From contig CAZAEH010000007.1 in assembly GCA_964484255.1 (NCBI GenBank), positions 1 to 56,703 on the forward strand: 56,703 nt of DNA, written 5' to 3'. The DNA is from UBA6215 sp964484255. Lineage in GTDB: Bacteria; Omnitrophota; Gorgyraeia; Pluralincolimonadales; Pluralincolimonadaceae. A program made the translations under genes and the position numbers. Under the pieces are notes generated by a model. The model was not told the origin of the DNA, made no database searches, and saw only the letters and a program-made list of their open reading frames with translations. Positions within the stretch are counted from its first letter, which is position 1. Each line of letters begins with the position of its first letter. Shown here piece by piece: positions 26,609 to 34,616 of the stretch.

Positions 26609-27637
26609 TTAGAACCTGTAGTACATCCCAAGGGAGGTTATCGAACCTGAATACTTCTGGGCGGGGTAATTGGATTTGTTCTGCCGGTAAGAATAATTCA
26701 ATCCGAGGGTGGCATTTTTCGTAAAATCATAATACAGAGAGGCGCTGGTCACCCATCCCCTGTCGCGTTCGCAGGTCGTGGGGTCGTCCGGTATGGTCCT
26801 GCCTGAATAATGCCTGAATTGCCTGTAATACGACGCATAAGCGCTTAATTTCTTGGTTATAAGGTATATCGCGGAAGCCCCCAGCTTGGTGGATTCATAA
26901 TCATAATAATCAAGGTAGCTGTCGTTGGAATCATTCTTGAAGTATTCCCCGAAAACCTTGAACATGGACTTCTTCATATACATGCCAAGGCTGTAGTCAA
27001 GGGTGTTCCTCCTGTCTACCCTGTCGTCGTCGGAAAAACCTCCCCAACCGTTGAATGCCTTCCTGTCCGAGAAATTCTTGTAATAATACTGGTATTCAAA
27101 CGCGTGGAAGAAATTGTTGGGCAGCTTTTGTTTTATAACTATACCGGCCTTGTCCCCTACATATTCACCGTTGTCATTCTTCTGGTATTCCATCATCTCG
27201 ATATCATTATACGGGGTAACGGTGATACCTCCAAAGAGCCTTCCTTCAAAACCCATCTTCAGGTCGGTATCAATGAGGCTGGCTGAAGTCGCCTCCCAGT
27301 AAGTTATGTCATGGGCGGAAGCTTCAAAAAAGAAATCCCACCTGCCGTTCATGGGATATGATATGCTGCCGTCGATTATGAATTCCGAGAATGTGTCGGC
27401 TTTCCTTTGGGGATCCAGGAAAACGTTGTCGTCATACCCCTGCGCAGCGGATACCAGCAGCTTGGTCTTGTACCTCTTGTGCTCGCGGAGGGTCTCAACT
27501 TTCTTATACGACTTCTCCTCGGCCCTGCCGAGGAACTTCTCGGTCGTCTCCTCTTCCTTCATATCCGCTGCACCGGCAAAACTGCCGAAGAATGCCATCG
27601 CGACAAACACTGCCGCAACAAAGCTGAACTTTTTCAT
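26609..27637 (-). CDS. Outer-membrane beta-barrel protein
   Basis: 342 residues from ATG 27637 (MKKFSFVAAVFVAM), chosen since it begins a clean signal peptide ending FAGAA; an in-frame ATG at 27655 is less likely. After a charged helical stretch (residues ~25-55), the protein is a series of alternating aromatic/polar strands (e.g. KLLVSAAQGYDDNVFLD, SAYASYYRQFRHYSG), ending in MYYRF with the C-terminal aromatic of barrel proteins. It resembles surface lipoprotein/outer-membrane barrels found beside FecR proteins in many Gram-negative polysaccharide or transport loci. Substrate unknown. It lies 22 bases after the FecR stop. Confidence 0.75.
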   Translation of the reverse strand: MKKFSFVAAVFVAMAFFGSFAGAADMKEEETTEKFLGRAEEKSYKKVETLREHKRYKTKLLVSAAQGYDDNVFLDPQRKADTFSEFIIDGSISYPMNGRWDFFFEASAHDITYWEATSASLIDTDLKMGFEGRLFGGITVTPYNDIEMMEYQKNDNGEYVGDKAGIVIKQKLPNNFFHAFEYQYYYKNFSDRKAFNGWGGFSDDDRVDRRNTLDYSLGMYMKKSMFKVFGEYFKNDSNDSYLDYYDYESTKLGASAIYLITKKLSAYASYYRQFRHYSGRTIPDDPTTCERDRGWVTSASLYYDFTKNATLGLNYSYRQNKSNYPAQKYSGSITSLGMYYRF

Positions 27638-27658
27638 AAGATGCGATCCCGCCATGCG

Positions 27659-28528
27659 TTATGGGCCGGATGGGGGCGTATAGTGCGTTACCCCGTGCGA
27701 ATTATCTGAAGGACATACACCGCCTTCCAGCCTGTTGTCATCAGCCACCCGGTCCTCTACCTTCTTTATATCTTCCGTTTCGAAGACCTGTTCCTTAAAA
27801 TCCTCCTGTCTGTCAACGGCATCCTGCAACTCCTGCAAATTCCCGAATTGTCCGGACCTGTCGGAAGAAGAGGACTTACCGCGCTCTAAATGTTCGTTAA
27901 GTTCACCGCGCCAGCTGCTCCAATCTCCTAAGTCCTTCTTAGTCAGTTCTATCAATTCTCCTGGAGCCTGGAACCTGTCGATGAATACCTCCCAACCTTC
28001 CCTTACGTATATCTCCTTAATAAGCTTTCCCTGCTGGTCATAGGACTGGACGAATATCTCGTCCTCAAAAGCCTTGACGTTGTCCTTCTTGTCTCGGGCG
28101 ATCACATCCCATCCGCTCCCTCTGGCCCCGGCTACGATCGTCGGCGTCTTTATATCGAATGAGGCCTCTTTCTTAAGGCTCTTTACCAGCGAACGTATCC
28201 TTCCCTGGGGGAGCTCTATCCTGTTAAGGGATTTCCCTCTCAATATAGCCGTAGAACTCTCCTCAAGCCGGATAACATTCTTGCCGTCCTTATCGAAAGA
28301 TATCTCTATGGCCGACTCCTTCCCGGTCCTGGCAGAATCTCCGTCGGAAAGCGTCATCCCTTCCTTCGCAGGGTCCCAGGAGGTCTTACCCGACTTCTGG
28401 ATATTTGCGTCCCCCTTGACAAAGATGACCTTTGCCGTCTTTTCCGTGTCCTTGGCCGCAAAAATCAGACTTTGGCATATGAAACCGGCGGCGATCACGA
28501 GAAAAAATACCGCGAAAAATCTTTTCAT
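27659..28528 (-). CDS. FecR-domain periplasmic protein
   Basis: 289 residues with an N-terminal signal peptide (MKRFFAVFFLVIAAGFICQS). The FecR domain covers about residues 30-150: KVIFVKGDANIQ, WDPAKEGMTLSDGDSARTG, IRLEESSTAIL, and FDIKTPTIVAGARGSGWDV. No TonB-linked sigma or anti-sigma helix is present, so this is the stand-alone secreted type, not the sigma regulator FecR. A charged C-terminal tail (residues ~195-289) follows. GGAGAG precedes the start. It stands between mlaD and the beta-barrel gene, which suggests a periplasmic scaffold joining the two. Confidence 0.8.
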   Translation of the reverse strand: MKRFFAVFFLVIAAGFICQSLIFAAKDTEKTAKVIFVKGDANIQKSGKTSWDPAKEGMTLSDGDSARTGKESAIEISFDKDGKNVIRLEESSTAILRGKSLNRIELPQGRIRSLVKSLKKEASFDIKTPTIVAGARGSGWDVIARDKKDNVKAFEDEIFVQSYDQQGKLIKEIYVREGWEVFIDRFQAPGELIELTKKDLGDWSSWRGELNEHLERGKSSSSDRSGQFGNLQELQDAVDRQEDFKEQVFETEDIKKVEDRVADDNRLEGGVCPSDNSHGVTHYTPPSGP

Positions 28529-28543
28529 CTCTCCTTTTGCTCC

Positions 28544-29275
28544 TTATCGGGTGCCGAAATTCGTTTTACTGCCCTGCCCGCCGGTCTCCGGCACATCTTC
28601 TCTCTGCCCGGAGGCCTTACCTCCCGAGGGACCGTCGTCCTTGTTATCCTTGCTCTTTATCAGGAGTTTCCACGGGTGACGTTTTACGTCATCGCTGAAC
28701 TCCTTGAGGTTCTCGGAAGAATCCTTCAAGTTCATCATCACGGCCCTTATGTCGTCCTTGTTATCGACAAGCAGTCCGTCCGCATCGTTCATGAGCTTCT
28801 GGAGGTCCTGCATTGCCGAGTCAAGCCTGGCGGCAAGGGTCTTACCCATCTCTATGAGCTCTTCCATCTCAAAAGGATCTATACCCGTTATCGTAGACCC
28901 TTTTTCCACGAACGGCGACCCCTTGGACCCGCCGGTTATCTCGATATACTTCTCGCCTATAAGACCCGTAGTGCTTATCCTTATCTTGGAGTCCTGTCTT
29001 ACCTTTGCATCGCCGCTCAATATGAGGCTCACGAGGACCTTGGTTTCGTCATCGCTATAGGTATGGCTGACCTTTTCCACTTCTCCGACTTCCACACCCG
29101 CCAGCTTCACCGGGGCTTTGTCCTCGAGCCCGCTGACATAATCGAATATTACGTTCAGCTTATAGTCGTTCTTCCCTTTTTTTATCCCGCCCATCGAAGT
29201 AAATATGTAAAGAAAAACCAGCGCCGCGGCAACGACCACTACCCCGGTCTTTGTTTCATTATTGATATTGATCAT
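28544..29275 (-). CDS. mlaD: MCE/MlaD-type periplasmic lipid-binding protein
   Basis: 243 residues. An N-terminal membrane helix (about residues 9-28, TGVVVVAAALVFLYIF) anchors one MCE domain (about 38-118) with LNVIFDYVSGLEDKAPVKLAGVEVGEVEKV and ISTTGLIGEKYIEITGG. A helical stretch follows and then a low-complexity tail. MlaD forms a hexameric ring that passes phospholipids between membranes. AAGGAG lies upstream of the ATG. It follows mlaF and mlaE in the same order as the Mla operon. Confidence 0.9.
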   Translation of the reverse strand: MININNETKTGVVVVAAALVFLYIFTSMGGIKKGKNDYKLNVIFDYVSGLEDKAPVKLAGVEVGEVEKVSHTYSDDETKVLVSLILSGDAKVRQDSKIRISTTGLIGEKYIEITGGSKGSPFVEKGSTITGIDPFEMEELIEMGKTLAARLDSAMQDLQKLMNDADGLLVDNKDDIRAVMMNLKDSSENLKEFSDDVKRHPWKLLIKSKDNKDDGPSGGKASGQREDVPETGGQGSKTNFGTR

Positions 29276-29287
29276 ACGTGACTCCTT

Positions 29288-30091
29288 TTATTTTGTAAGC
29301 TCTTCCAGATAACCTTCGTCCGGAGCAAAGAACTGCATCGGCCCCTCTATGGTACCGTTTATGAACTGTTGTATATATTCGTTCTTCGAATTCTTTATCT
29401 CTTCCTTGGTGCCTATCTGCAGTACCTTGCCCTTATAGAGCATGACTATCCTGTCTGCTATCCTGAAAACGGAATTCATATCATGGGTGACGACGACGGA
29501 CGTGATGGATAACGCGGCGCCGAGGTCAAGGATCAATTTATCCACGACAGCTGTGACCACGGGATCGAGTCCCGCGGAAGGCTCATCGTAAAATATTATC
29601 TCCGGGTCAAGGGCTATCGCCCGTGCAAGTCCTACACGCTTCTTCATGCCGCCAGAAAGCTGCGACGGCATGAGATGCCCGAAACCGCGCAGGCCTACCT
29701 GGTTCAGCTTCATCTTGACCATTATCTTGATTATATGGTCGTCGAGCTTGGTATGCTCTTTCATCGGCAGCGCGATGTTCTCCTCCACCGTCAAGGAATC
29801 GAACAGCGCGGCAGACTGGAAAAGCATGCCGAACCTTTTCCTGACGCTGTCCATTTTGTCCTCGTTCGCGCCGGTGATATCCTGCCCGAAGAGGGATACC
29901 CTGCCCTTGTCCGGCTTCAACTGCCCGATGATATGCCGCAGGAGCGTTGACTTGCCGCACCCGGACCCTCCGACGATTACAAGCGTCTCGCTCTTATATA
30001 TCTCGAGGTTGATACCGTCGAGTACCTTGCGGCCGTCGAAATTCTTCTCGAGATTTTCTACTTTTATTACGGCTTCTCTTTTTTCGGTCAT
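29288..30091 (-). CDS. mlaF: Mla-type ABC transporter ATP-binding protein
   Basis: 267 residues with Walker A GGSGCGKSTLLRHI, Q-loop FGMLFQSAALFDSLTV (the 'ALFDSLTV' wording is typical of MlaF), signature LSGGMKKRVGLARAIA and Walker B IIFYDEPSAGLDP. It supplies energy for MCE-linked phospholipid transport together with MlaE and MlaD, its direct neighbours. Confidence 0.93.
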   Translation of the reverse strand: MTEKREAVIKVENLEKNFDGRKVLDGINLEIYKSETLVIVGGSGCGKSTLLRHIIGQLKPDKGRVSLFGQDITGANEDKMDSVRKRFGMLFQSAALFDSLTVEENIALPMKEHTKLDDHIIKIMVKMKLNQVGLRGFGHLMPSQLSGGMKKRVGLARAIALDPEIIFYDEPSAGLDPVVTAVVDKLILDLGAALSITSVVVTHDMNSVFRIADRIVMLYKGKVLQIGTKEEIKNSKNEYIQQFINGTIEGPMQFFAPDEGYLEELTK

Positions 30092-30103
30092 GGCATTATA
30101 CCG

Positions 30104-30898
30104 TTATACGTTCGAGAAATAGAATATACCGGTCAAAATGGCGTCGGCCAGTATTATAAGGATGAAACTGATGACAACGCTCATGGTCGTCGAGCGTCCG
30201 ACGCCTTCGGCGCCGCCCTTTGTATTGAGACCCTCATAACATCCTATAAGGGCTATTATCATCCCGAATACAACACTCTTGAGCAGACCGGTCATGACGT
30301 CTTTCATGACCAGGAATTCAAAATTTGTCTTTATGTACAGGCCGGGGTTTATCTTGAGATTGTATACGCCCACTATGTAACCGCCGATCATGCCTATGAG
30401 GTCTCCCATGATCGTAAGCGCGGGAAGCATGACTATCAGGGCGAGAAAACGGGGAACTACCAGGAACCTTATGGGGTTAAGCGCCATCGTCTCAAGCGCT
30501 TCTATCTGCTCGGTGACCTTCATTGTACCCAGCTCCGCGGCTATCGCGGAACCGACACGCCCGGCTACCACAAGCGCTATAAGGATAGGCCCGATCTCGC
30601 GGCACATCGAAACGCTTATAAGAGCGGCCACGAACTTGACCGCCCCGAGTTGGTTGAGCTGGTAGGCACCTTGCATGGCAAGGACCATGCCGATAAAAAG
30701 CGCGACGAAAAATACGATAAGCAAAGATTGCACGCCCGCAAAGACCATCTGGGCGAATATATAACGCCTTCCGATGAATTTACCCCTGAATGGGGCAAAA
30801 AAAAGCCAATATAGCGTGTTGAAAAGCAACTCAAATACGTCCCATATCGCCGCGCCTGCGTTAAGGGTCATCCTCCCTATGGACTGCAATATACTCAT
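30104..30898 (-). CDS. mlaE: Mla-type ABC transporter permease
   Basis: 264 residues, family length, with five to six membrane helices. The MlaE signature EIGPILIALVVAGRVGSAIAAELGTMKVTEQIEAL is present in the middle (shown here in part: REIGPILIAL, GRVGSAIAAELGTM). It forms the inner-membrane channel for MlaFED. Upstream is a STAS protein; in E. coli the STAS protein MlaB binds MlaF, so the neighbour may fill that role. Confidence 0.93.
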   Translation of the reverse strand: MSILQSIGRMTLNAGAAIWDVFELLFNTLYWLFFAPFRGKFIGRRYIFAQMVFAGVQSLLIVFFVALFIGMVLAMQGAYQLNQLGAVKFVAALISVSMCREIGPILIALVVAGRVGSAIAAELGTMKVTEQIEALETMALNPIRFLVVPRFLALIVMLPALTIMGDLIGMIGGYIVGVYNLKINPGLYIKTNFEFLVMKDVMTGLLKSVVFGMIIALIGCYEGLNTKGGAEGVGRSTTMSVVISFILIILADAILTGIFYFSNV

Positions 30899-30916
30899 CT
30901 GCTGCCTCGCGTTATT

Positions 30917-31249
30917 CTAGAACGATTTGACCGCTTCTTCTTCGTTCGGCTGGATATCAAAAAGCTTCTCCAACTTGGTTATCTCAAACAGACCTTTTAC
31001 TTTGGGGGAAAGATTAGTGAGTTTTAATTTGCCGCCTGCACTTTTGATCTTCTGGTGGGCTTCAACCAGTGTCGCAAGCCCGGAAGAATCCACATAGGCA
31101 ACATTCAAGAGATTGACCACTACTTTAAGGTTCTTCGAATCGAGCACTTTCAGGAAGGACTTCCTGAATTCCGGAGAAGAGTTGAAGTTTATCTCTCCGT
31201 CAACCGCCAAAACGATAACATCACCCGACTGTTTCTCTTTGATCACCAT
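30917..31249 (-). CDS. STAS-domain protein (RsbV- or MlaB-like)
   Basis: 110 residues, one STAS domain. YVDSSGLATLVEAHQ contains the DSSGL site whose serine is phosphorylated in anti-sigma antagonists such as RsbV/SpoIIAA. The upstream gene, overlapping by 29 bases, encodes an RsbW-like kinase, which supports partner switching. The downstream gene is mlaE, which instead suggests MlaB. Both readings fit; the intact phospho-serine favours a regulatory switch. Confidence 0.8.
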   Translation of the reverse strand: MVIKEKQSGDVIVLAVDGEINFNSSPEFRKSFLKVLDSKNLKVVVNLLNVAYVDSSGLATLVEAHQKIKSAGGKLKLTNLSPKVKGLFEITKLEKLFDIQPNEEEAVKSF

Positions 31250-31661
31250 GGGGTTTTCCTCCAGTAATGGATTTTATCATCTTTATCTCGTTTCCGCTAT
31301 CATTAAATTTAACTTCATCCATAAGGTTCTTTATAAGGAAAAGGCCCCTCCCGCCGTGTTTAAGTATATTCTCCTCAGAACGGGGGTCCGGGACGGTGTC
31401 GAATTTAAAGCCCTTCCCGTTATCCCTTACGGTTATCTCGAGATTACCGTCCGAGATCAGGTATTCGATCACCACGGGGAGCCTGTCGTCAAGTTTGTTA
31501 CCGTATTTTATGGCATTGATCACGGCTTCTTCGAGGCAAAGCCTCAGGTCAAAAAGGGACTCTTTGGAAAACTCTATTCCTTTCAGGAAATCGGCAAGTT
31601 TTGTTGATGCAGTTTTTATATGCTTGGGATCGCTCGGTATCTCGAATATCAGGCGCTTCAT
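31221..31661 (-). CDS. RsbW-like ATP-binding (GHKL) serine kinase
   Basis: 146 residues. CLEEAVINAIKYGN is the N-box, VRDNGKGFKF the G1 box and HGGRGLFLIKNLMDEV the G2 box of the HATPase fold, as in RsbW/SpoIIAB anti-sigma factors. It should bind ATP and phosphorylate the adjacent STAS protein. No sigma factor is encoded in this window. It overlaps accA by 4 bases and the STAS gene by 29 bases. Confidence 0.85.
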   Translation of the reverse strand: MKRLIFEIPSDPKHIKTASTKLADFLKGIEFSKESLFDLRLCLEEAVINAIKYGNKLDDRLPVVIEYLISDGNLEITVRDNGKGFKFDTVPDPRSEENILKHGGRGLFLIKNLMDEVKFNDSGNEIKMIKSITGGKPHGDQRETVG

Positions 31662-32617
31662 TCGGTAGAGAAAGCTCCTATCTTCCTGTATTTTTCGTAC
31701 CTGGTTTCCAGGAGGTCATCAGGAGCGACCTCTGAAAGTTCTTTCAAATGTTTCTTCACGGACTCCTTGATAGAGGCGGCCATCTTCTGGGGATCGCGAT
31801 GCGCGCCGCCCAGCGGCTCAGCCACAACTTCATCTATAAGCCCAAGCTCCAGAAGCTCCTGCCCTGTTAGTTTAAGGGCTTTAGCGGCATCGGGAGCCCT
31901 TGTCCTGTCTTTCCACAGGATCGCCGCGCAGCCTTCCGGCGATATGACCGAATAATATGCATTTTCAAGTACGCATATCCTGTCGCCGATACCGACACCC
32001 AAAGCACCGCCCGAACCACCCTCTCCAATAACGTAGCAGACTATAGGCACCTTGATCCTGGCCATCTCCATCAGGTTAAGGGCAATGGCCTCAGCCTGCC
32101 CCCTCTCTTCGGCCCCTATGCCGGGATATGCCCCGGGGGTATCTATAAAGACCACTATGGGAAGTTTGAACTTTTCGCCCATCTTCATTACCCTCATGGC
32201 TTTCCTGTAGCCTTCGGGATGCGCAGATCCGAAATTCCTCATAAGGTTCTCTTTTGTGTCGCGGCCCTTCTGGTGGCCCATGACCACAACTTTTGTATCG
32301 TCTATCCTGGCGAGACCGCAGATTAGCGCCTTATCGTCCCCGAATACCCTGTCCCCGTGTACCTCGGTAAAATCTGCCATCATAAGGCTTATATAATCCA
32401 AGGTATAAGGCCTCTTGGGATGCCGCGCTATCTGGACCCTCTGCCAGGGGGTAAGCGACTCGAATACCTCATGCTTGACCTTATCAAGCTTGTCTTCCAG
32501 CTTCTTTATCTCTGATGAGAGATCGATATTCTCGGAAGAAGTGAATTTCTTGAGCTCTTCGATCTTACGCTCAAGTTCCAGGATGGGTTTCTCGAAATCC
32601 AGACCGGTTCCGTTCAT
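31658..32617 (-). CDS. accA: Acetyl-CoA carboxylase carboxyltransferase subunit alpha
   Basis: 319 residues, the exact typical length. FEKPILELERKIEEL, then TPWQRVQIARHPKRPYTLDY and FIDTPGAYPGIGAEERGQAEAI, GEGGSGGALGVGIGD are standard AccA motifs. With AccD it transfers CO2 from biotin to acetyl-CoA for fatty acid synthesis. accD is not in the window. It sits upstream of the lipid transport genes in one directon of transcription, so membrane lipid supply and transport may share control. Confidence 0.96.
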   Translation of the reverse strand: MNGTGLDFEKPILELERKIEELKKFTSSENIDLSSEIKKLEDKLDKVKHEVFESLTPWQRVQIARHPKRPYTLDYISLMMADFTEVHGDRVFGDDKALICGLARIDDTKVVVMGHQKGRDTKENLMRNFGSAHPEGYRKAMRVMKMGEKFKLPIVVFIDTPGAYPGIGAEERGQAEAIALNLMEMARIKVPIVCYVIGEGGSGGALGVGIGDRICVLENAYYSVISPEGCAAILWKDRTRAPDAAKALKLTGQELLELGLIDEVVAEPLGGAHRDPQKMAASIKESVKKHLKELSEVAPDDLLETRYEKYRKIGAFSTE

Positions 32618-32627
32618 ATTATGGGCT

Positions 32628-33530
32628 TTAGTCCACTATTGTGACTTCCGTGCCTTCAGGAAGGATATCGTAAAGCTCCTCAACTTCGGAATTCCGCATC
32701 CTGATACACCCGGCGGTAGCCTGCTTTCCCAAAGAACCGGGATCGGTAGTTCCGTGTATGCCGTAGCCTTCCTTGTCAAAACCCATCCAACGGGTCCCAA
32801 GTATGTTCTCCGGTGAAGTCGGAGGTATGGCCTTTCCGTCCTTGTACCAGACGGGGTTGACCAGTTTCGTGGTTATCCTGAACGTCCCGACAGGGGTGCA
32901 GTTATTTGTCCCTGTCGATACTTTATACGTCTTTATGATACCATCGTTTTGTTTGAGCATAAGCAGGTTTTGGGACTTATCCACCACCACGCTGAACTTG
33001 ACCGTTATGACCTTAAGCCTCTGGCCCAGCCTTATCGTGTTGCCCGATATATTATTTGATCTCCTTAATAATTCGACCGTAGTGCCGAACACCTTGGCTA
33101 TTTTGGCCAGCGAATCGCCTGCCTGTACCGTATACTCCTTGCTGCAGCTGTCCACATAGGGCGAGAAGAGTATCTTCATGTTCAGCTCTTCTATCTTAGG
33201 CTTGGCATCCTTGACTATATCGGCATCGGGATATGACTCAAAGGCTTTTTTATACGAATCGCGCGCGTCGACAAGTTTCCCCTGCTTCTCATAAATGGCA
33301 CCGAGCACAATAAGCGCCTCTCCGGCCTTCTTGCTCTCTGGAAACTCTGCCACTACTTTTTCAAGCTCTTTTATGGCCTCATCGGCCTTGCCGTCCTTAT
33401 CAAGGGACCTGGCGCTGTTTATCAGGCCGGCTTCCTTAGACCCTATGGATAACCTGGGCAGGACGAACACAGCCAACGCTATCGCTATGATTATAACGAT
33501 TGCAAGCGGAATATAAGTCCTGAATTTCAT
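32628..33530 (-). CDS. L,D-transpeptidase with TPR-like and LysM domains
   Basis: 300 residues. A membrane helix at residues 6-26 is followed by TPR-like helices (~35-100), a LysM domain (YTVQAGDSLAKIAKVFG ... SGNTIRLGQRLKV, ~130-175) and a C-terminal YkuD domain. The latter has IHGTTDPGS and the catalytic-cysteine motif ATAGCIRM. Such enzymes form 3-3 cross-links in peptidoglycan or attach lipoproteins to it; LysM would hold it on the wall. Start chosen at ATG 33530 with AAAGGGG upstream. Confidence 0.92.
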   Translation of the reverse strand: MKFRTYIPLAIVIIIAIALAVFVLPRLSIGSKEAGLINSARSLDKDGKADEAIKELEKVVAEFPESKKAGEALIVLGAIYEKQGKLVDARDSYKKAFESYPDADIVKDAKPKIEELNMKILFSPYVDSCSKEYTVQAGDSLAKIAKVFGTTVELLRRSNNISGNTIRLGQRLKVITVKFSVVVDKSQNLLMLKQNDGIIKTYKVSTGTNNCTPVGTFRITTKLVNPVWYKDGKAIPPTSPENILGTRWMGFDKEGYGIHGTTDPGSLGKQATAGCIRMRNSEVEELYDILPEGTEVTIVD

Positions 33531-33550
33531 CTTTTTAACGTTTCCCCTTT

Positions 33551-34000
33551 CTACACCATCACGAGCGTGGCTATTACTATACCCAAAAAGGAACCGACAA
33601 ATACCTCAAAAGGCGTATGCCCTATAAGTTCCTTAAGCCTGTCTTCCTGTATCTTCCTTCTCCAATATATGTCGTCCATTATCTTGTTCAGGATCTCGGC
33701 CTGCTGGCCCGTTGCGCGCCTTACGCCCTGCGCGTCAAACGCGATAACCATGGCAAATACCAAAGTGGCTATAAAAATGGTTGAACCGAAACCTTCCTGT
33801 ATGCCCACTGAGGTCGCCAAAGCCATGGCCCCTGCCGAGTGGGCGCTGGGCATGCCGCCGGTACCGACAACCCACCTGAAGTTGAACTTTTTCTCTTTTA
33901 TGGTATTTATTATTATCTTCAGCGCCTGCGCGGTGATCCAGCTAAGGACAGTGGCAATAAAGACCTTGTTCTGGAATAAAGCGAGTAATGAGTTATCCAT
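33551..34000 (-). CDS. Divergent PAP2 family membrane protein (DUF212)
   Basis: 149 residues with about four membrane helices. VVGTGGMPSAHSAGAMALATSVG gives the PSAHS phosphatase-like motif (shown region about residues 45-67), and FDAQGVRRATGQQAEILN is diagnostic for the DUF212 group. It is likely an integral-membrane lipid phosphatase relative; activity has not been shown for the group as far as I know. TATAAT lies 9 bases before the ATG and there is no Shine-Dalgarno, so it may be read from a leaderless mRNA. Confidence 0.85.
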   Translation of the reverse strand: MDNSLLALFQNKVFIATVLSWITAQALKIIINTIKEKKFNFRWVVGTGGMPSAHSAGAMALATSVGIQEGFGSTIFIATLVFAMVIAFDAQGVRRATGQQAEILNKIMDDIYWRRKIQEDRLKELIGHTPFEVFVGSFLGIVIATLVMV

Positions 34001-34009
34001 TTGCCGAAT

Positions 34010-34015
34010 ATTATA
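34010..34015 (-). promoter_or_regulatory. -10 element of the DUF212 gene
   Basis: Minus-strand TATAAT at 34010-34015, 9 bases before the start codon; the -35 region is poor. Predicted transcript start falls within about 3 bases of the ATG. Confidence 0.4.
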
Positions 34016-34045
34016 CTATATTTTAACCTTGTTGGATATCACTTT

Positions 34046-34606
34046 TTAGGACGAATGCATAAGGGCAAGGGCCTCGGCGCGTGTCTTTTCGTTCTCCCTG
34101 AAGACCCCCCTTACGGCACTTGTAACGGTGGATATGCCCGGTTTCTTCAGGCCCCTCATGGACATGCATAGATGTTCGGCTTCTATAACAACCATGCACC
34201 CGCGCGGTTTCAATACTTTCATTATGACCTCGGCGATCTGCGTGGTCAGTCTCTCCTGGACCTGCGGCCTCTTCGCGAGTATATCTATGGCCCTTCCCAG
34301 CTTGCTTAAACCGGTCACCCTTCCCTCCCTGGGTATATAAGCTATGTGAGCCTTGCCCAGGAACGGCAGCAGATGGTGCTCGCAAACCGAATACAAAGGT
34401 ATGCCCTTCAGCAATATTATCTCCTCGTGCTTTTGGTCGAGGACCACTTCGAGTTCTTTGGCGGGGTTCTCCTTTATCCCTGAAAATATCTCTTCGTACA
34501 TCTCGGCTACCCTGCGCGGGGTCTCCAACAGATCCTTGCGCTTAGGGTCTTCTCCTACCGCTTCCAATATCATATGCACTGCCTTCATTATCTTCTTTTT
34601 GTCCAT
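34046..34606 (-). CDS. folE: GTP cyclohydrolase I
   Basis: 186 residues. PLYSVCEHHLLPFLGKAHIAY contains the zinc-binding cysteine and histidines (partial motif CEHHLLPF), and RGCMVVIEAEHLCMSMRG the second zinc cysteine, as in type IA FolE. It makes 7,8-dihydroneopterin triphosphate, the shared precursor of folate and queuosine (QueD at 11 kb). AGAGGAGA precedes the ATG. Confidence 0.96.
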   Translation of the reverse strand: MDKKKIMKAVHMILEAVGEDPKRKDLLETPRRVAEMYEEIFSGIKENPAKELEVVLDQKHEEIILLKGIPLYSVCEHHLLPFLGKAHIAYIPREGRVTGLSKLGRAIDILAKRPQVQERLTTQIAEVIMKVLKPRGCMVVIEAEHLCMSMRGLKKPGISTVTSAVRGVFRENEKTRAEALALMHSS

Positions 34607-34616
34607 CTGTTCTCCT

